DNA of 64,000 nucleotides from the NCBI GenBank assembly GCA_030737835.1, contig CM060853.1, positions 20,890,895 through 20,954,894 of the forward strand, read 5' to 3'. The translations under genes were made by a program, and so were the position numbers. How positions within the stretch are numbered: the first letter of the stretch is position 1; each line of letters starts with the position of its first letter. Positions 46,916 through 60,109 of this stretch are shown here, one piece after another. The notes under the pieces are model-generated. The model searched no databases and was not told the origin of the DNA. It saw only the letters and a program-made list of their open reading frames with translations. Source of the DNA: Acorus gramineus (Eukaryota > Streptophyta > Magnoliopsida > Acorales > Acoraceae).

Positions 46916-48207
46916 CTTTTAACAAATATTTTGTGCCATAACATTTAAAGAGGAATAATAGGTGGTAGTTGTGGTTGAAGTGGGGTTGAGCTTGTTGAGG
47001 AAATAAAAAAAAGTTTCTATTGATATATATGTAAGCAATGTAAGCAGAAACGTCAAATGGCTAACTATAGTTATCTTCGAATATCACGTGTGTTATGTTT
47101 GATTAAATTTGCTGCTAGGTGCATTTTTATTCTGTTTTTGGAGATTGTTTTGGATGTTATTTTGGGTTTCTATATGATCTTCATTGTATAGAATTATCTA
47201 TGACTGATGGATTTGTGTAAAGAGGAACCCCTGTTTAGTGAGCATTGAGGGGAAGAAATGTAGACTTTCTTTATCTACAATTTAGAGAAGTGGTTCGCCA
47301 AGGAAAGGGCTGCAACTCCTATCTTTAGGTGGGTATGCTTGCCCCCATCAATTCCTTTTTATGGCATCTTTGGGTTATCAGAGGATTTTAGGTTGTGTTT
47401 TTAGTAGTTTTTCAATTTTGGAGTGTATGAAGTGATAAAAATGCTCAGTGCATATGAGGGTCTGAATGTCACATGTCATTAGTGACCATTCATACTCCTC
47501 ATGTTAGAAAAGATTAGATTTTGAGTTGATTTTCATAAAAAAAAATTTACTCATCTTCTATTTTCATCTGTATATGACTCGTGGATGTGGGATTTTTAGA
47601 AGATTATATTTTTAATTTCTTCCAATATCCGAGTTCTACACTTTTGCTTTTCTGTTTGTTTGTTTTGTTTTGTTTTGTTTTATTTTATTTTTTATTATAT
47701 GAAGAGACAGCAAAATCATGGAAGAACCTGATCAATATTGCAATTTGAGGTGTAGTTCGATTGTATCCATCATCTACTTTTTCTGTGACCCTTAAGATTT
47801 GTAGATATTGCTCGAGTAAAAGATAATCCGTAGTTGAAATTTTTGCTTTTTGTATAATGAGAATTTGTGTGTGTTTGTCAATAATCTATACCAAGTCTTT
47901 GTTTTTTTTTTAATATTGTTGATACATTACAAGCTCTGCTTATTCATATATTTTGGTATAAGATTGTTTATTTTGATATAAGATTCCTCTGTTTTTAATA
48001 TTGTTTATAAGCTCCTCTGTTTATTTGATATGCTTCTTAAATTTGTTTGCTATATTATTTATAACTACAATTATTGGATTGAACTACGACATGTTTATAT
48101 ATAGGAATTAAAGTCTTGTTTGAGAGAAAATTGATGTCAGCTACATGATTAATTCATGAACAATGATTTTTTGTCAGGATGGTATAAGATGCAAGCAATT
48201 TCAATCC
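46916..48207. other. Intergenic DNA, no firm gene
   Basis: A short phrase, FFIYNLEKWFAKERAATPIF, at about 47268-47330 reads like coding sequence and ends beside a GTGGGTATG donor-like site. It might be a later exon of the gene begun near 40.9 kb and split by the LINE, but I cannot show this. A (TTTTG)n run lies near 47660-47690. Confidence 0.35.
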
Positions 48208-48216
48208 CTGATACTT

Positions 48217-48429
48217 GTGTTTTTTTTTTTTTTGATATCAAAGGATCCCCAGTGGCTGATCTTACGGTCGAGCTGGAAAAACTACCTTCGCCTGTTTGTC
48301 TCGGTCTTATGAAAAATTCTTTTGAATAATCGCCAACAAACAGGTGAGTAAGTCAGCTCCATGATTCGAACCTAGGACATATAGATAACACCATTAAACC
48401 TTGAATCGTTGTGCTATGACCCCTGGAAA
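48217..48429 (-). mobile_element. tRNA-derived SINE
   Basis: On the minus strand the element starts with an A-box-like TAGCACAACG and a B-box-like GGTTCGAATC about 44 bp apart, as in RNA polymerase III promoters derived from tRNA. It ends in a poly(A) tail (T-run at about 48219-48233 on the plus strand). Target duplications CTGATACTT lie at 48208-48216 and 48430-48438. It is about 210 bp and non-coding. Confidence 0.85.
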
Positions 48430-48438
48430 CTGATACTT

Positions 48439-49380
48439 ACTATCATCTACTTTTCATTTTCTCATTCTTTATTCCTAATAGTCCAAGGTTGTGACTTGTG
48501 AGTTGTGAGACTTTGTCATCCATGCGTATTTGATGCTCTAAAGAGCCCAGTTATATTAGGTTTTAAAAACAGAATTATTCTATTTTTTACAAACCCTATA
48601 TATAAATGGGATTGGGTTAGGATTTAACACGTGTTGAATAATTTGATTGTTTAACGCAATCGTAATTTTTTAATTTAACCATTTTGATATGCGTAATTTA
48701 ATTGAATACTGAAAAAAAAAATGTTAGATTTTAATTGATCATAATTTTAATTTTAAAATCTGATAGAATATTTCATTTATAATGTTTCTATAATATTAAA
48801 GGGTATGTGATTGCGTTTGATTTAACCCAATCCCATATATAAATATACAGTGCTGTTACTTGAGTCCCAGAAATTTAGACTCTATTGTTGAGCCTTAATA
48901 GGTGGTACTCTCCTATTGATTCTCTACTTCTTTTTCAAACCATCAAAATGACAATGACATGACTATCCTTCTAAGATTTTTAAAAATTAGCTCTAACTAG
49001 CTAATATCACAATAAATGCTCGTAATGGAATCCCAAAAAAAGGGCATCATTAAATCATCTCCTCATCATTAATCCACATAATATAAAAAAAGTGGGGGAT
49101 TATTGAATCCTCTCCCCTGATTGAACATATTTTAAAAAAAATTTAAAACTTAGGGTTTCTAAATTGAATAAAATCATACAAACCAAAAAAAAAAAATCGA
49201 TTATAAAGAATTCATATCATCTGATTCTCTTCCCCAAATAGATTATCAACAATGGTGAAAAAAAAAATGTTAGATTTCTTGCTATAATCAAAACTTCACT
49301 GTCACATTTTTTTTTTTTAGGGGGGATGAAATATCTGGTTTTTAAAATTAAATATGAAACGATTTCCTTCCGTTTCTTTG
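48439..49380. other. AT-rich intergenic DNA, no gene
   Basis: Nothing recognised apart from T- and A-runs. Confidence 0.5.
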
Positions 49381-50100
49381 TCTTCTGTTAATCTGATTGA
49401 ATCTGAAATCCATTTGAAAAATCAGTGTTTTAGATAAATGCATCTGAAATATAAAAAAAGATTGTGCTATTGTTTCATGATTCAGTGAAACAAAATTTGG
49501 CTGACTGAGCAATTAATAGTAGTCAAATGAAATGTTTGTACATGTAGATCATGAATTATTATATTATATTATCTTTGATAATTAACATGCATTGTTTGAT
49601 GAATATATCTAATTTTTTTTTAAACAATCCATGTATTTTAATTAACTGTACATGTATCTGAAAACCTGTTATCAAATAAATATAAATTTGAAGCAATTAT
49701 GTAGCAACAAAGAATCGAATAGTCACATTACATGCTATTAACAAGTAGCCATGAATTATAATGTATTGTATATTAAAAACTTCAATATTATATTTTGGAT
49801 TACTCAACTGTTTCTGTAAATCCCTTGATGAAAATAGATTAATGCTCTTGTAAAAATTGTATGTATCTGAATCAATTGTATCTGAAATTGTTATATAAAA
49901 CATGGCTAAATTCTTTGGCTGTATCTGAAAAAATAAACTTTTGATAGCATTTATTTGTGTTCTGGCTGTTCATATGTATCTGAAATATAAATGGTATATA
50001 TAGTTTTGATCTCTCTGATGTTTGTTTGTTAAGAAATTCTTGATTTCATTTTTAAGATACACATGTATCTTAATACACAAAAAGACAGTATTTGTCCATT
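49381..50100. repeat. Dispersed TGTATCTGAA motifs
   Basis: Variants of TGTATCTGAA occur about eight times in 700 bp. The reverse complement TTCAGATACA is the core of the minisatellite at 38.3-38.8 kb. The spacing is irregular, so this is probably a decayed array. Confidence 0.6.
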
Positions 50101-51600
50101 GTTCGTATAGGAAAGACAATTTCATGTGTATGATACTGTATTAGGCATTTTAACTGCATTTGGATGTTGTATAAATTATGCAAAAGCAAAAAAAGACAGA
50201 GTTGTTGAACAAAGCAGAAACTGGGCATACTATCCCGAGTATAGACGTACAATGCACAGAATATTTGAAACATTTGCAGTAATAGAGTTGAACCAAAAAC
50301 ATTTAGACAATCTCTTCTACATTTTGCAAATCAACCACAACAAACAATTCTTTTAACAAACTGGTTTTCATAGAACATGGATCATTGATGTCATCCAAAT
50401 GAATTGAGTTTTCACATGTCTACAAAATCACCATCATTGCCTGGTGAAAAAAGAACATCAACCACATGTTATCAATTATCTGAACTGAAAATTCAAATGA
50501 ATAAATATAATCTACATGCTGCTCAGAACTGCATAGAAAATTAATAAAAGGTCTTCAAAATGTCAATAATAAGCAATTACATATTAATCAGTTATATATT
50601 AATCAAATCTATAAAAATAAAAATAACGACCTTAAAAAAATGGGTTGAATTCAAATTCAGATACAGATGTATCTAGAATTTGAATTAATAAATACACATT
50701 CTATACAAGTGAATATCCAGTGTATTTCAAAATTTTCAATCTGAATGAGTCGAATAATATTGATATAAAGCTAAAAAATATGATGAACGACACATTATGC
50801 ATAATTATATACAAACACACAATCATAAACGTTTGTACAGATCATATTAGGTACACAATAATGCATGAAAATCAAGATACAGCTCATATATTTGAATTTA
50901 AAATAAAATTCAGATTTAATTAATGTATATAATGATTCAAAGGATTGACAAAAAATAAAAAAAATGAAATAATGTATTCAGATCGAAAAAGTAATAGCCT
51001 GATTGGTTCTCCATTGTTTGCACCACAAACTGGTCACAAATAAAACTAAATGAATCAAAATTATTCTCTTCTCCACATATCAAACTGAAACAAAAATAAA
51101 ATTCACTGTTTGTTTTCAAATCCATCGATCCATCTGAATTTGAAAACCAAAATATCGCAAAATATTGTAATTTTTTAGAATTGAAAAATCTAATCTGGAT
51201 GTATCAAATTCTTATTGCACCACAATTAGATCACACAGAAGAATAAAATTGAGAATTCACCACACATACATGGACCATATCTAAATAAAAAATAAAATTG
51301 ACTTTTTTTTTTTTTCTGTTCCTCTAATCTTTCAAATTGATTAATGCATTCAGTATACGCAATTTCTTCTAATTGAATCATCGGATTGAATTAATTGTTT
51401 CTACAAAAAGAAAGAATGACGAAATTATGGTTTCACCTTCAATAATAAAGGGGACGGTTACGATACAGGGGATCGGTTACGATATATGGGTTAAAAAGGT
51501 GAATATAACATAAAAAAAATATTTTAAAGAATTCAATCTTGTCATTTCATGGGGTTGGAGATGGGATTTATTAGTTGAGGCTTAAAAATCATTATTGATA
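50101..51600. other. AT-rich intergenic DNA, no gene
   Basis: Short frames at 50126-50356, 50720-50923 and 50937-51125 have no recognisable domain. A GATACAGATGTATCT-like palindrome lies near 50659. Confidence 0.45.
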
Positions 51601-51629
51601 AATATATATACTCGATTAAGAAAGATATC

Positions 51630-51800
51630 TTTTTTAACTCGCACTAACTTTTTTTTTTAATGGGTCTTTTTTCGTTCGGCTACAGCATAAAGGAGTTTCC
51701 CTTATTTCGTTCGGCTACTACCCAAGTGGACAACACAATCACAAAATGAACCGACAGATTTAATAAAACAACTATAAAAATTACAATATAAACATACGGA
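51630..51800 (-). repeat. Orphan WAKL 3' flank
   Basis: The phrase CCTTATTTCGTTCGGCTACT and the following ACACAATCACA segment match the 3' flanks of WAKL1-WAKL3. In those genes the stop codon comes about 200 bp further right; here a MITE-like element follows instead. A short internal duplication of the TTCGTTCGGCTAC phrase is present. It is the remnant of a lost copy. Confidence 0.6.
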
Positions 51801-51828
51801 TCCAAGTTTAAAAACAAAAGGGAAAAAT

Positions 51829-53130
51829 CCATATAACCCAGTGTAATTCTTTAATTTTTTTTAAAGTCCATATAACCTATGAAAACACTTATGTAAATCT
51901 AAATAGACACCTAAAAACACCTATGTAAATCTAAATAGGCTCCTGAAAACACCTATAAGGAATTTTCTGCGTATATTTTATTTAGTTAACTTTGATAAAA
52001 AAAAAACACAATATACCAAAAACTATATGCAATGTGTTAAAAATCTAAAAAAAAATTTATAAATGACAATTTTACCTCGCTAGATAGGGTTTAATAGTGG
52101 AAAAAAACGATATAACTTCCTGAAAAGTTAGCTAAATCGGTTTTAGTTCTTATAAAATTAAAAAATTATCATAGGTTTTTATATTATTAGAAAAATATCG
52201 TTTAAGTCTCTACCGTCACCCCCAACTAACCTGGTACTTGGTTAACCTTGACTATAGATTGAAAGTTATCTGAATGTTCTCACCTCTTATTTTTAAAAAA
52301 TCGTTATAGCTTCTTCAAAAATAGCTTCTTAGAAAAATACTAAATTAAAATAAAAAAAATGTTCATATAAAATAAAAAAATCCCTTCATATCCCTATCTT
52401 ATTATATAATATTTATTTTAGTCCTTACCGCAATCGAAACTAACCAAATCAATTATTGATTCTAACCATACATAATAAATTATTGTAATATTCTTTTAAA
52501 ATTTACTTGATAAATTATTGTAATACACGAACCAAATCTGTGGTTGACTTTAAAGGGTATTTTACATATTTTACATGGATCTTTTTCGATTTTTAAAAGT
52601 TTTCAAGGAGTTAATGTCGATTTTTTTCATTTTTTTTACCCTTGGTGAGGATAGCAAGAAAATTTTCAAGAAAAGGTAGGTGTATTTTTGTTATCAAAAT
52701 GATAAAATTAGATTTTTCATATATTGTAAAGACTTTTTTGAATGTATTGACTGGAGCAATTTAACTCAGATACTAAATTTGTCGACTATATATACTTTAT
52801 AGGGATTTGTGACGATTTTTCAATTTTACAAGAACTAAAATCGATGTAATTAACTTTTTAGGGAGTTATCGATTTTTGCCTTTTATAATCTATTGAGAAG
52901 GGTAAAATAGTCATTTGCAGATGATTTTTAGCATTTTTAATATATTTTAGAGGGGTTTGAAATACTGTGTTTTCAATCAGGTATAACTAAATAGAATATT
53001 TATAGAATATTCATCATCTGTCAATAGAAGTTTAACTTAGATATTTTAAGATGATTTTATAGACTTATGAAAAAACTAAGGAGTTTGCATGGATTTATAG
53101 AATAGTTTACTGGGGTTATTTAGATTGTAA
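51829..53130. mobile_element. MITE/MULE-like element with GGTTATTTGGATTTTTC ends
   Basis: The left end reads GGGAAAAATCCATATAACCC. The right side near 53119 reads GGGGTTATTTAGATT, its near complement. Related but shorter copies lie at 39080-39300 and 58310-58780. No transposase was seen. The right 180 bp are also present beside WAKL4, so the insertion is older than the WAKL4/WAKL5 duplication. Confidence 0.55.
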
Positions 53131-53400
53131 AAAATTAAATGATATTAAAAACAATTTTATACTATAAAAAATTGCGCATGGACTGTGTCCGGACGCTTGT
53201 AACACACTGTCACCATTCAGTCATTCACCAATGCGTACTTGATAGATGTATATAGTTTCGTTAGATTATGATTTAAATATGGTATAAACAGATGAATAAT
53301 GTTTCATGCAACTTTTTTTCAAATTCAATTTCGGTCTATCCAGTGTTTTAAATTTTTTAAAAATAATATATGTCATTTAATGAATTACATACTTTTATAA

Positions 53401-53448
<48 letters not shown>

Positions 53449-54224
53449 AGGCTAGTTTGACAAAAAATTAAAATTTTAAAAATAAATTGTCTTCATTTTA
53501 GTAAATAAAAAGTACATCAATTTTATTCATATTCATATTTGTTAAAATTAGGACAAAAAATAGATATAAATGTTAACTCAGCTTTTACATGCATGGAACA
53601 AAATAATTTTATTTTTATTTCAAAATTGAAACAAATATCTGCAGTTTATTCTAATTATTTTTATACCAAACGAGGATAAGCTATCTTTCCACTCACTTAT
53701 CCCTGTAACTATGCATGTTTACATTTTTATAAAAAATGTGATTTTTTTTATTAAAATATATATTTTATTAATATAAGTATATATTCATTTATTATTTATC
53801 ACGGCTTATGAGACTTAGAAAGAAAACCGTGTACAGTCCGAATGCATGCATAAGCATGAGTAACTAGGAATGCTGATGCTACCATCTCAAACCACCCACT
53901 GCACACCCACACGGCCACAATTAGAAGAAAAACAGAACTTCAGATCCCTCCTCCTGTTACAAGCCCCATAAATATACTAAAAAAAAAGTTCACCCGCACC
54001 AACTTTCCATGTTTTATCATTTATCAAGTAAAAAACAAAAAAAAAAACTTTCCTTGTTTAATGGGGTTTCCTTATTTCATTCGACAACAACATACGTAGA
54101 TAACATAATCACAGACCAACAGATTTAAACATAAACACAAAAACAGAAACGTACAATACAAAACGATACACCGAAACAACTAAAATTCATGCAATTTGTT
54201 TTCATATTCTCATCGTAGGAATGC
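52964..54224 (-). repeat. WAKL5 3' flank, copy of WAKL4 flank
   Basis: Nearly identical to 27855-29041. The main difference is an expanded (TA)n tract at 53404-53445. Holds the 3' UTR. Confidence 0.9.
53404..53445. repeat. (TA)n microsatellite
   Basis: About 21 TA units; the paralogous site beside WAKL4 (28267-28281) has about 7. Confidence 0.95.
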
Positions 54225-56619
54225 TCAGCGCCCTGCATCTATAGATAACACAGCACGTTTTTCCAAACTATAAAAACCAGTGCTATCAACAGCACAATTG
54301 TCTGAAGATTGTCCAAGTAGGCTTTCCACCTCTTCCGGATTATTTGGAACCCATGGGTGTATCTCAAACATTGCCAATCCTTCCAGCTCCATTGCAACCT
54401 CCTTCATTGTGGGTCTATACTCTCCTATGATGCTCAGGCATCGTGTTGTGAGCTTACAAACTTTGGTGATCAAATCCATCCTTCCATCGTTCACTATATG
54501 AGGATCTAATACATCCACAATTCGATTCTCTTTCATGGATGTCACAAAAATATAGGCTAAACTTCTCTCATCTGTATTACCTTCCATAGAAGAAACCGCC
54601 TTCTTCCTTGTCAGGAGTTCCGCGAGAACAACCCCAAAGCTATAAACATCGCTTTTGTCTGTCAATTGTCCTGTTTGCAAGCATTCTGGGTCCAAATAAC
54701 CCCATGTACCTTGCATAAACGTAGTGAATTGGTCTTTGTCGATGGGTGTCAGCTTGGAAGCACCAAAGTCGGACACTTTAGCCATGTAGTTTTCATTTAA
54801 AAGGATGTTAGAAGACTTGATATCTCCATGGAGGATGGGAGGGGAAGCCGCCGAATGCAAATAAGCTATTGCGGATGCAGTTTCTGTGGCAAACTTCAAC
54901 AGATCTTTAAAGCGTAGTTGTCTTCCACCATGTATAAAGTTGAATAGGTTGCCATTGGAGATGAATTCATAGACCAACATGGGAACCTCAACCTCTACAC
55001 AACAACCCAGAAGCTTAACCACATTTTTGTGGTTGATTTGAGAAAGAATGATCATTTCATTTGCAAATTGTGTGTTTTGCATCTCATTGACTACTATCGA
55101 CTTCTTCACGGCGACCACTTGATTGTTTGGTAAAACTCCTTTAAAAACCATGCCTTGTCCTCCCTGGCCAAGGATGTTGTTCTGGTTGAATTTATCAGTT
55201 GCCCTTTCTAGATCCTCTTTACTAAACATCTTGAAGGCAATATTTGGATTTGAAGAAAGTAGTTGCTGAAGATGGAAGCCCCCATTTTGTTGAAAGAATC
55301 TCTCTTTTAAATTGTTGAGCCTTCTTGTTTGGAGTCCCAAATAAATCCACGAAACAATGAGAATCAAAATGAAAGGGATGCCTATTCCTGCATGTCCAAC
55401 ATAATTGCTCAACTATTTGTTCACAAAATCTTGAAATTGCAAAATTCAGATGTCTTCATATAACAATTGAATAATGCTTGCTAATTAATAAATATTAAAT
55501 ATAAATTTTTTTTTTTAAAAAAAAAAACTGTGATAATTTCCATTTCATAACACATAATAGTGAATTTCTGAAGGAATTAAATACAAATATTGTGCATTGA
55601 TACATTAAGATATATTCAGATGCGTTTTAATTTGTTCATTGAGTCGTTTTCTGATCACATCAAGTCACATCTTGCCCTATCAAACGAATGGTTAGTTGTA
55701 TGTTCAAAGCCTACAGGGCGTTTGGGTAGAAAAATAGGTGGAAATAGAGGAGGAGAATAATAAAAAAAAGTATTTTGGTGGAGAGAATAAATAGGTATAT
55801 TTATACATAATTATGTGATAATAAGTTGATATTTGTATTTCATACCCTTCTTCGGAATTGTGTTATTTTTCTACTGGTATAAGAGGTTCCACTTGTCAAG
55901 TTACATGTCATCACATCAAATCATTTGTCATCACCTCTTATACATCAATGAGGCCCACATGTTGAATCAACTTTTTACAATGTATTCACATTTTATTATT
56001 TATCAACCAACCAACTCAACATTTATTATTACGTTTCCCAATTAGAATAACAAAAAAATACAACCAAACAAAAAATTACATATTCCATTGATAAAATTAT
56101 ATATTCTTTAAATAGGTATAAACTCTATAATAGCTTATGTCTCTATCCAAGCGGGCTCATAATGTCCAACTTAGTCTGAATTTCTCTCCCACTAACATCT
56201 CGTAATTATGTCTCAAAAGCATGAATTTCGTACAAATATATGGCAAATAAAAAAAATAAAATGCTAAAATTTTCTTATATTGTTCTGTTACTTTAATCAA
56301 CCAATTAAGCTTCAAGATACCAAAAAATATTCCTTAATTTTTATGGAATATGATATTGGGCCACAGTGATAAAGCTAAGAATTAAAAAAAAAATGCAAGT
56401 GGACGACAGACTTACCAAGAGTCACCGGCAATACAGAAAATGAAGCTTTGCATTCAAGCGATCTCGGATCTTGACTATGCTTTCCTTTGGGACATTCACA
56501 AATGTAATCTCCTTGTGTGTTTGTGCAGATCCCTTGGCAAGGATGGGCATCCTTATCCATGCATTCATCAATATCTGATATATATGACAATGACCGTCAG
56601 TTATGCAAAGAAACACACG

Positions 56620-56659
<40 letters not shown>

Positions 56660-57523
56660 GCATCCTCCATTATCTTCATCAAGATAAGGGTTTCCCTGAT
56701 AACCTGCCTCGCAAATGCAACGGTAGCCGGGGCCGTTGATAGAGTTATTGCAGAAACTGTTCTTCCTACAAGCATAGTCAGGTGACTTTTTAGCTTCTTC
56801 GCATGTCTGTTTCCCAACCACCCAATCTAGCACTAGCGGAGCGACTCTCTTATGTTTCCCATAAAACTCCCTGGAGAGATCAGAAAGGCCACTGAAATTG
56901 AACCAATTCTGATCAGCAAGGAAGGCGTAGCTGCACGGGTTGAAACCAAGAACTCTTGTGTGGTTCTTGAAGCTGTTAAGCCTGACATCGATTGACTTGA
57001 TCCCCTTTGGCATGGACGTCTGGCAGCACCCAAACCCATTGCATGATCCGTTGGTGACCCAGTCGGGGGTGTTACAGACGGAGGTACACCCGATTGTGAA
57101 ATTTTCAAAATCAAAGTCCCCAAGGTAGGCGTAGGTGTCACAGCCCAGAACAGTGAATTTGTTCTGGGTGTCGGAGAAAGTGTAGGGTCTACCTTCGCCT
57201 AAAGACATACTGGCACGGTTTCTTGTGCGGTTCCCATGCTCGTCGTAGCAGTCGTAGACCAAGAATTGGTTGACTTTCATTTCTCCTGTTAGGAGAGATA
57301 AATCTGTTACGTTGAGGTTGCCGCCGGAGATGTATGGAACCCACCCTTCATCAGTATGGTTGCAACCGAGGCTGAAGCTCTCATCTCTGTAGCACTTCTC
57401 TCCGATGCCAAATGGGTAGGGGATGCTAACGTTACCACATGAATTTTGACAGCCGGGCAACGCTTGGGATGTCACTGGAATTGGGCGTAGGAGCTGAAGA
57501 AACAACACTCCCAAGACTATCAT
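54225..57523 (-). CDS. WAKL5: WAK-like receptor kinase, intact, 729 aa
   Basis: Exons are 57523-56656, 56574-56416 and 55387-54225 (2190 nt, 730 codons with stop). The start is [12 protein letters not shown], a signal peptide. The GUB_WAK-type domain has [13 protein letters not shown] near residue 29 and continues to [13 protein letters not shown] first EGF is followed by a calcium-binding EGF in exon 2 (DIDEC, then [12 protein letters not shown]). The membrane helix is about 345-362. The kinase has GQGGQG, Lys437, HGD at 529-531 and DFG at 549-551, with DPE in the APE position. Ligand class and plasma-membrane location are inferred from the family. It is closest to WAKL4 and shares its 3' flank. 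Intron 2 (about 1 kb) contains a MITE. Confidence 0.92.
55713..56157 (-). mobile_element. Tourist/hAT-like MITE, copy A2, in WAKL5 intron 2
   Basis: It is the reverse complement of the family at 5945-6360, from GGGCGTTTGGGTAG on the left to CTATCCAAGCGGGCTC on the right. Non-coding. No exact target duplication was found. Confidence 0.7.
56623..56654. repeat. (GA)n microsatellite at WAKL5 intron 1 donor
   Basis: A 32-bp GA repeat directly follows the intron 1 donor (GT at 56655-56654). Confidence 0.95.
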
Positions 57524-57596
57524 CCTAGTAATTTTTTTCTTTAGTGTGTATGATACTCTTTTGGCTCAGATGATGAGGTAGAAGCAAGCAGTGCCC

Positions 57597-57606
57597 CCTT
57601 TTAAAG
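57597..57606 (-). promoter_or_regulatory. WAKL5 TATA-like element
   Basis: The minus strand reads CTTTAAAAGGGG about 75 bp before the start codon, as in the other copies. Confidence 0.55.
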
Positions 57607-57719
57607 TGGTCCTTATGGTTAGATGTAGTGCCATGATTATAGAGGTGCACTATGATTTAGTAATTGGAAATAAGAGGACAGTTGGTAACTCGATGACTTG
57701 TTGGTCGAATATTTACTCG

Positions 57720-57724
57720 GTCAA
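57720..57724 (-). promoter_or_regulatory. W-box core upstream of WAKL5
   Basis: TTGAC on the minus strand at the conserved position, within CCCTTGACCGAG. Confidence 0.35.
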
Positions 57725-59910
57725 GGGCCGCACCCTTTCTATTTTCCAAGCCCCACAAATAAAACAACATTTGATTTTACACGGAAATCATTGCTAACCC
57801 AAAATTGTTGTCGATGACAAATTATTCAATGAAACGTGGTTGGACGTCTATGTACATTTAAATGATCATGTAGTAATAGTGTCCAATAACTTTACATCAT
57901 GGAATTGGATAAGATGTTAATGAAGATAACATGTTAACGAAGAAAACCTGTGTTATCTTTATTTATATTAAAATAATCATAAATTTATAATAATTTAATT
58001 TTTTATTCAAACCAAAATTTAAAGTTAATTTTTTTTTGAATAAGTAGGAAACGTGTACACATCATTAATTAAAAAAGAATTTATTGGTGACGGAGGAGGC
58101 AGCTGGCGGGACATTGACCTCGGGTTGCCGTTTCCAAAACTTCATGGAACTTTGAAATATGATATTTTGTGTGTATTTTTTAGAACCACGAGGGACGGAT
58201 AAAATTGATGAAATATGATATTTCACGTGGTCACCCAAGGATAAATTATTTTTTATCCTCAATTATCCACACACACGCTTTGAATTTTCTAGATGAATGA
58301 AACCTTTATATAACGGGAAAACTTCGAAGAACCCACGTAAACTGTTGAAATTCATATAATTTTTTAAAAAAAACATGTAATTAAAATTTAAATAATTTTT
58401 TAAATAAAACCTCTATTGACAGATTAAAAATATTTTATAAATACTCTATTTTATTAATTCTGATTGAAAATACAGTATACTAAAACTCTCCTATAATTGG
58501 TTAAAAATGCGGAACCTGATCCGGAATAGTAAAATCGTCATTCAGAGAGGATTTTTTATATTTTTAACACATTGTAGGGGTTTCTGGTATACTATGTTTT
58601 CAATCAGGCTTAATCATACATAATATTTGTTGAATAATCCTAATCTATCAATGAAAATAACTCAATGTGCTATTTGGATTTACATAAGTGTTTTCATGGG
58701 GTTATATAGACTTTATAAAAAGCCAGGATGTTATATGGATTTGAAGCCGTTTAAAGGGGGTTATTTGGATTTTTCCCTTAAATAATATGTCAAATATTAT
58801 TTTGACTAAAATTAACATAAAGTCGGTTGGACAAATGCCGAAACCAGTCCCAAATAATGGCGATATCAATCGATTCTTACTATATATTAATAAATCTAAA
58901 TAACTAAGAAATTTAATTTATACATCTTCTAAATAAAAATGACTGGATAACCAAAATTATCATATAAACCATCATAAGTTTATCAATTGATTAATTATAA
59001 TCTCTGCGGATTACATTGGTTATTCACTTGTAACATGCATGTTGTTGACAGTTTTATGTGGACACATAAAAGAGATTGTATACATATTTGTTAAATCTTA
59101 TAAGTTGGAGATTATAGTGTTTATTGTATAATAAGCAGTTACAAACATGTTTGTTTAAATTTATTAAAATTTATTTGAACTAAAAACAATTTAAGGAGAA
59201 CTACAAAAAAAAAAAAAAGAACAAATGTGCCTAAATGACGCTACAAAATACATATCCTCATTTTCAAAAGAACATCAGGACCATATGAAAAAGGGACTCC
59301 CAGAAACTATGAGTGCTCATATCCAATTACATCTACATTATTTCACAGCAACAGAACAGAATCTGTTAAAAAAAATGATGTTTTTGAGATTATAGTTTAT
59401 AGAATGCTTTAAATAATCTTTTGTTTGAGCACTAATTCCCTCAAGGCCTCAACTTTTTTATAAATGACAAATATTCATTCTTCTCCCAAACCCTAATTTT
59501 AACATTTACGCAGAAACGGTTTACATAGAACTTATTCTAATAAACATTCTTATTATCTATTTTTTAATAATTTTAATAAATATGTCTATTCTTATTAAAA
59601 ATAAATAAAAATTTATAAGTTATAATATATAATTTATAAATTAAAACCGTAACAAATATGATATATGAGCATATTATTCCACGTACATGATGTCACGGAT
59701 ACAGGAAACTATCAATTTTCTGTTTTAAAAAAAAAATTCAGTTTTCTGTTTTGCCTGTCATTGTTTAGTCTGAACCCTTGTATAATTCTTCTTTGGTAAT
59801 GGAATCAAATTTACTTACGTGTGGTTGACGGAGTCAATCCTACACTAGACGAGGCCTTGACTTTGAAATTTTTAATCGTAGTATTCCGTCTGCGAACCTT
59901 AATTAATAAC
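57725..59910. repeat. WAKL5 5' flank with inserted MITE fragment
   Basis: The proximal part ends near 58310 (CTCAATTATCCACACACACG shared with WAKL1). A repeat of the GGTTATTTGGATTTTTC family interrupts it at 58310-58780. The flank then resumes at 58800 and follows WAKL1's upstream region to 59910. No gene is seen. Confidence 0.7.
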
Positions 59911-60093
59911 AGGCTTATTCCGTTGGGCGAATCTTCTAAGAAATTAAGTTCAGAAGGGACTAGCTATAGATGTGACTGGTGACGGAGAACTTTTCCAACA
60001 CCAGGCTTATTCCGTTGGGCGAATCTTCTAAGAAATTAAGTTCAGAAGGGACTAGCTATAGATGTGACTGGTGACGGAGAACTTTTCCAACAC
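59910..60093. repeat. Perfect 92-bp tandem duplication
   Basis: The unit, starting CAGGCTTATTCCGTTGGGCG, occurs twice head to tail without differences. Recent. Confidence 0.95.
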
Positions 60094-60109
60094 GTTTTGA
60101 TATATAACA

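Noticed and set aside
48300-48429. A functional tRNA gene
   Set aside because: A and B box-like motifs are too far apart, no cloverleaf forms, and poly(A) plus target duplications show a SINE.
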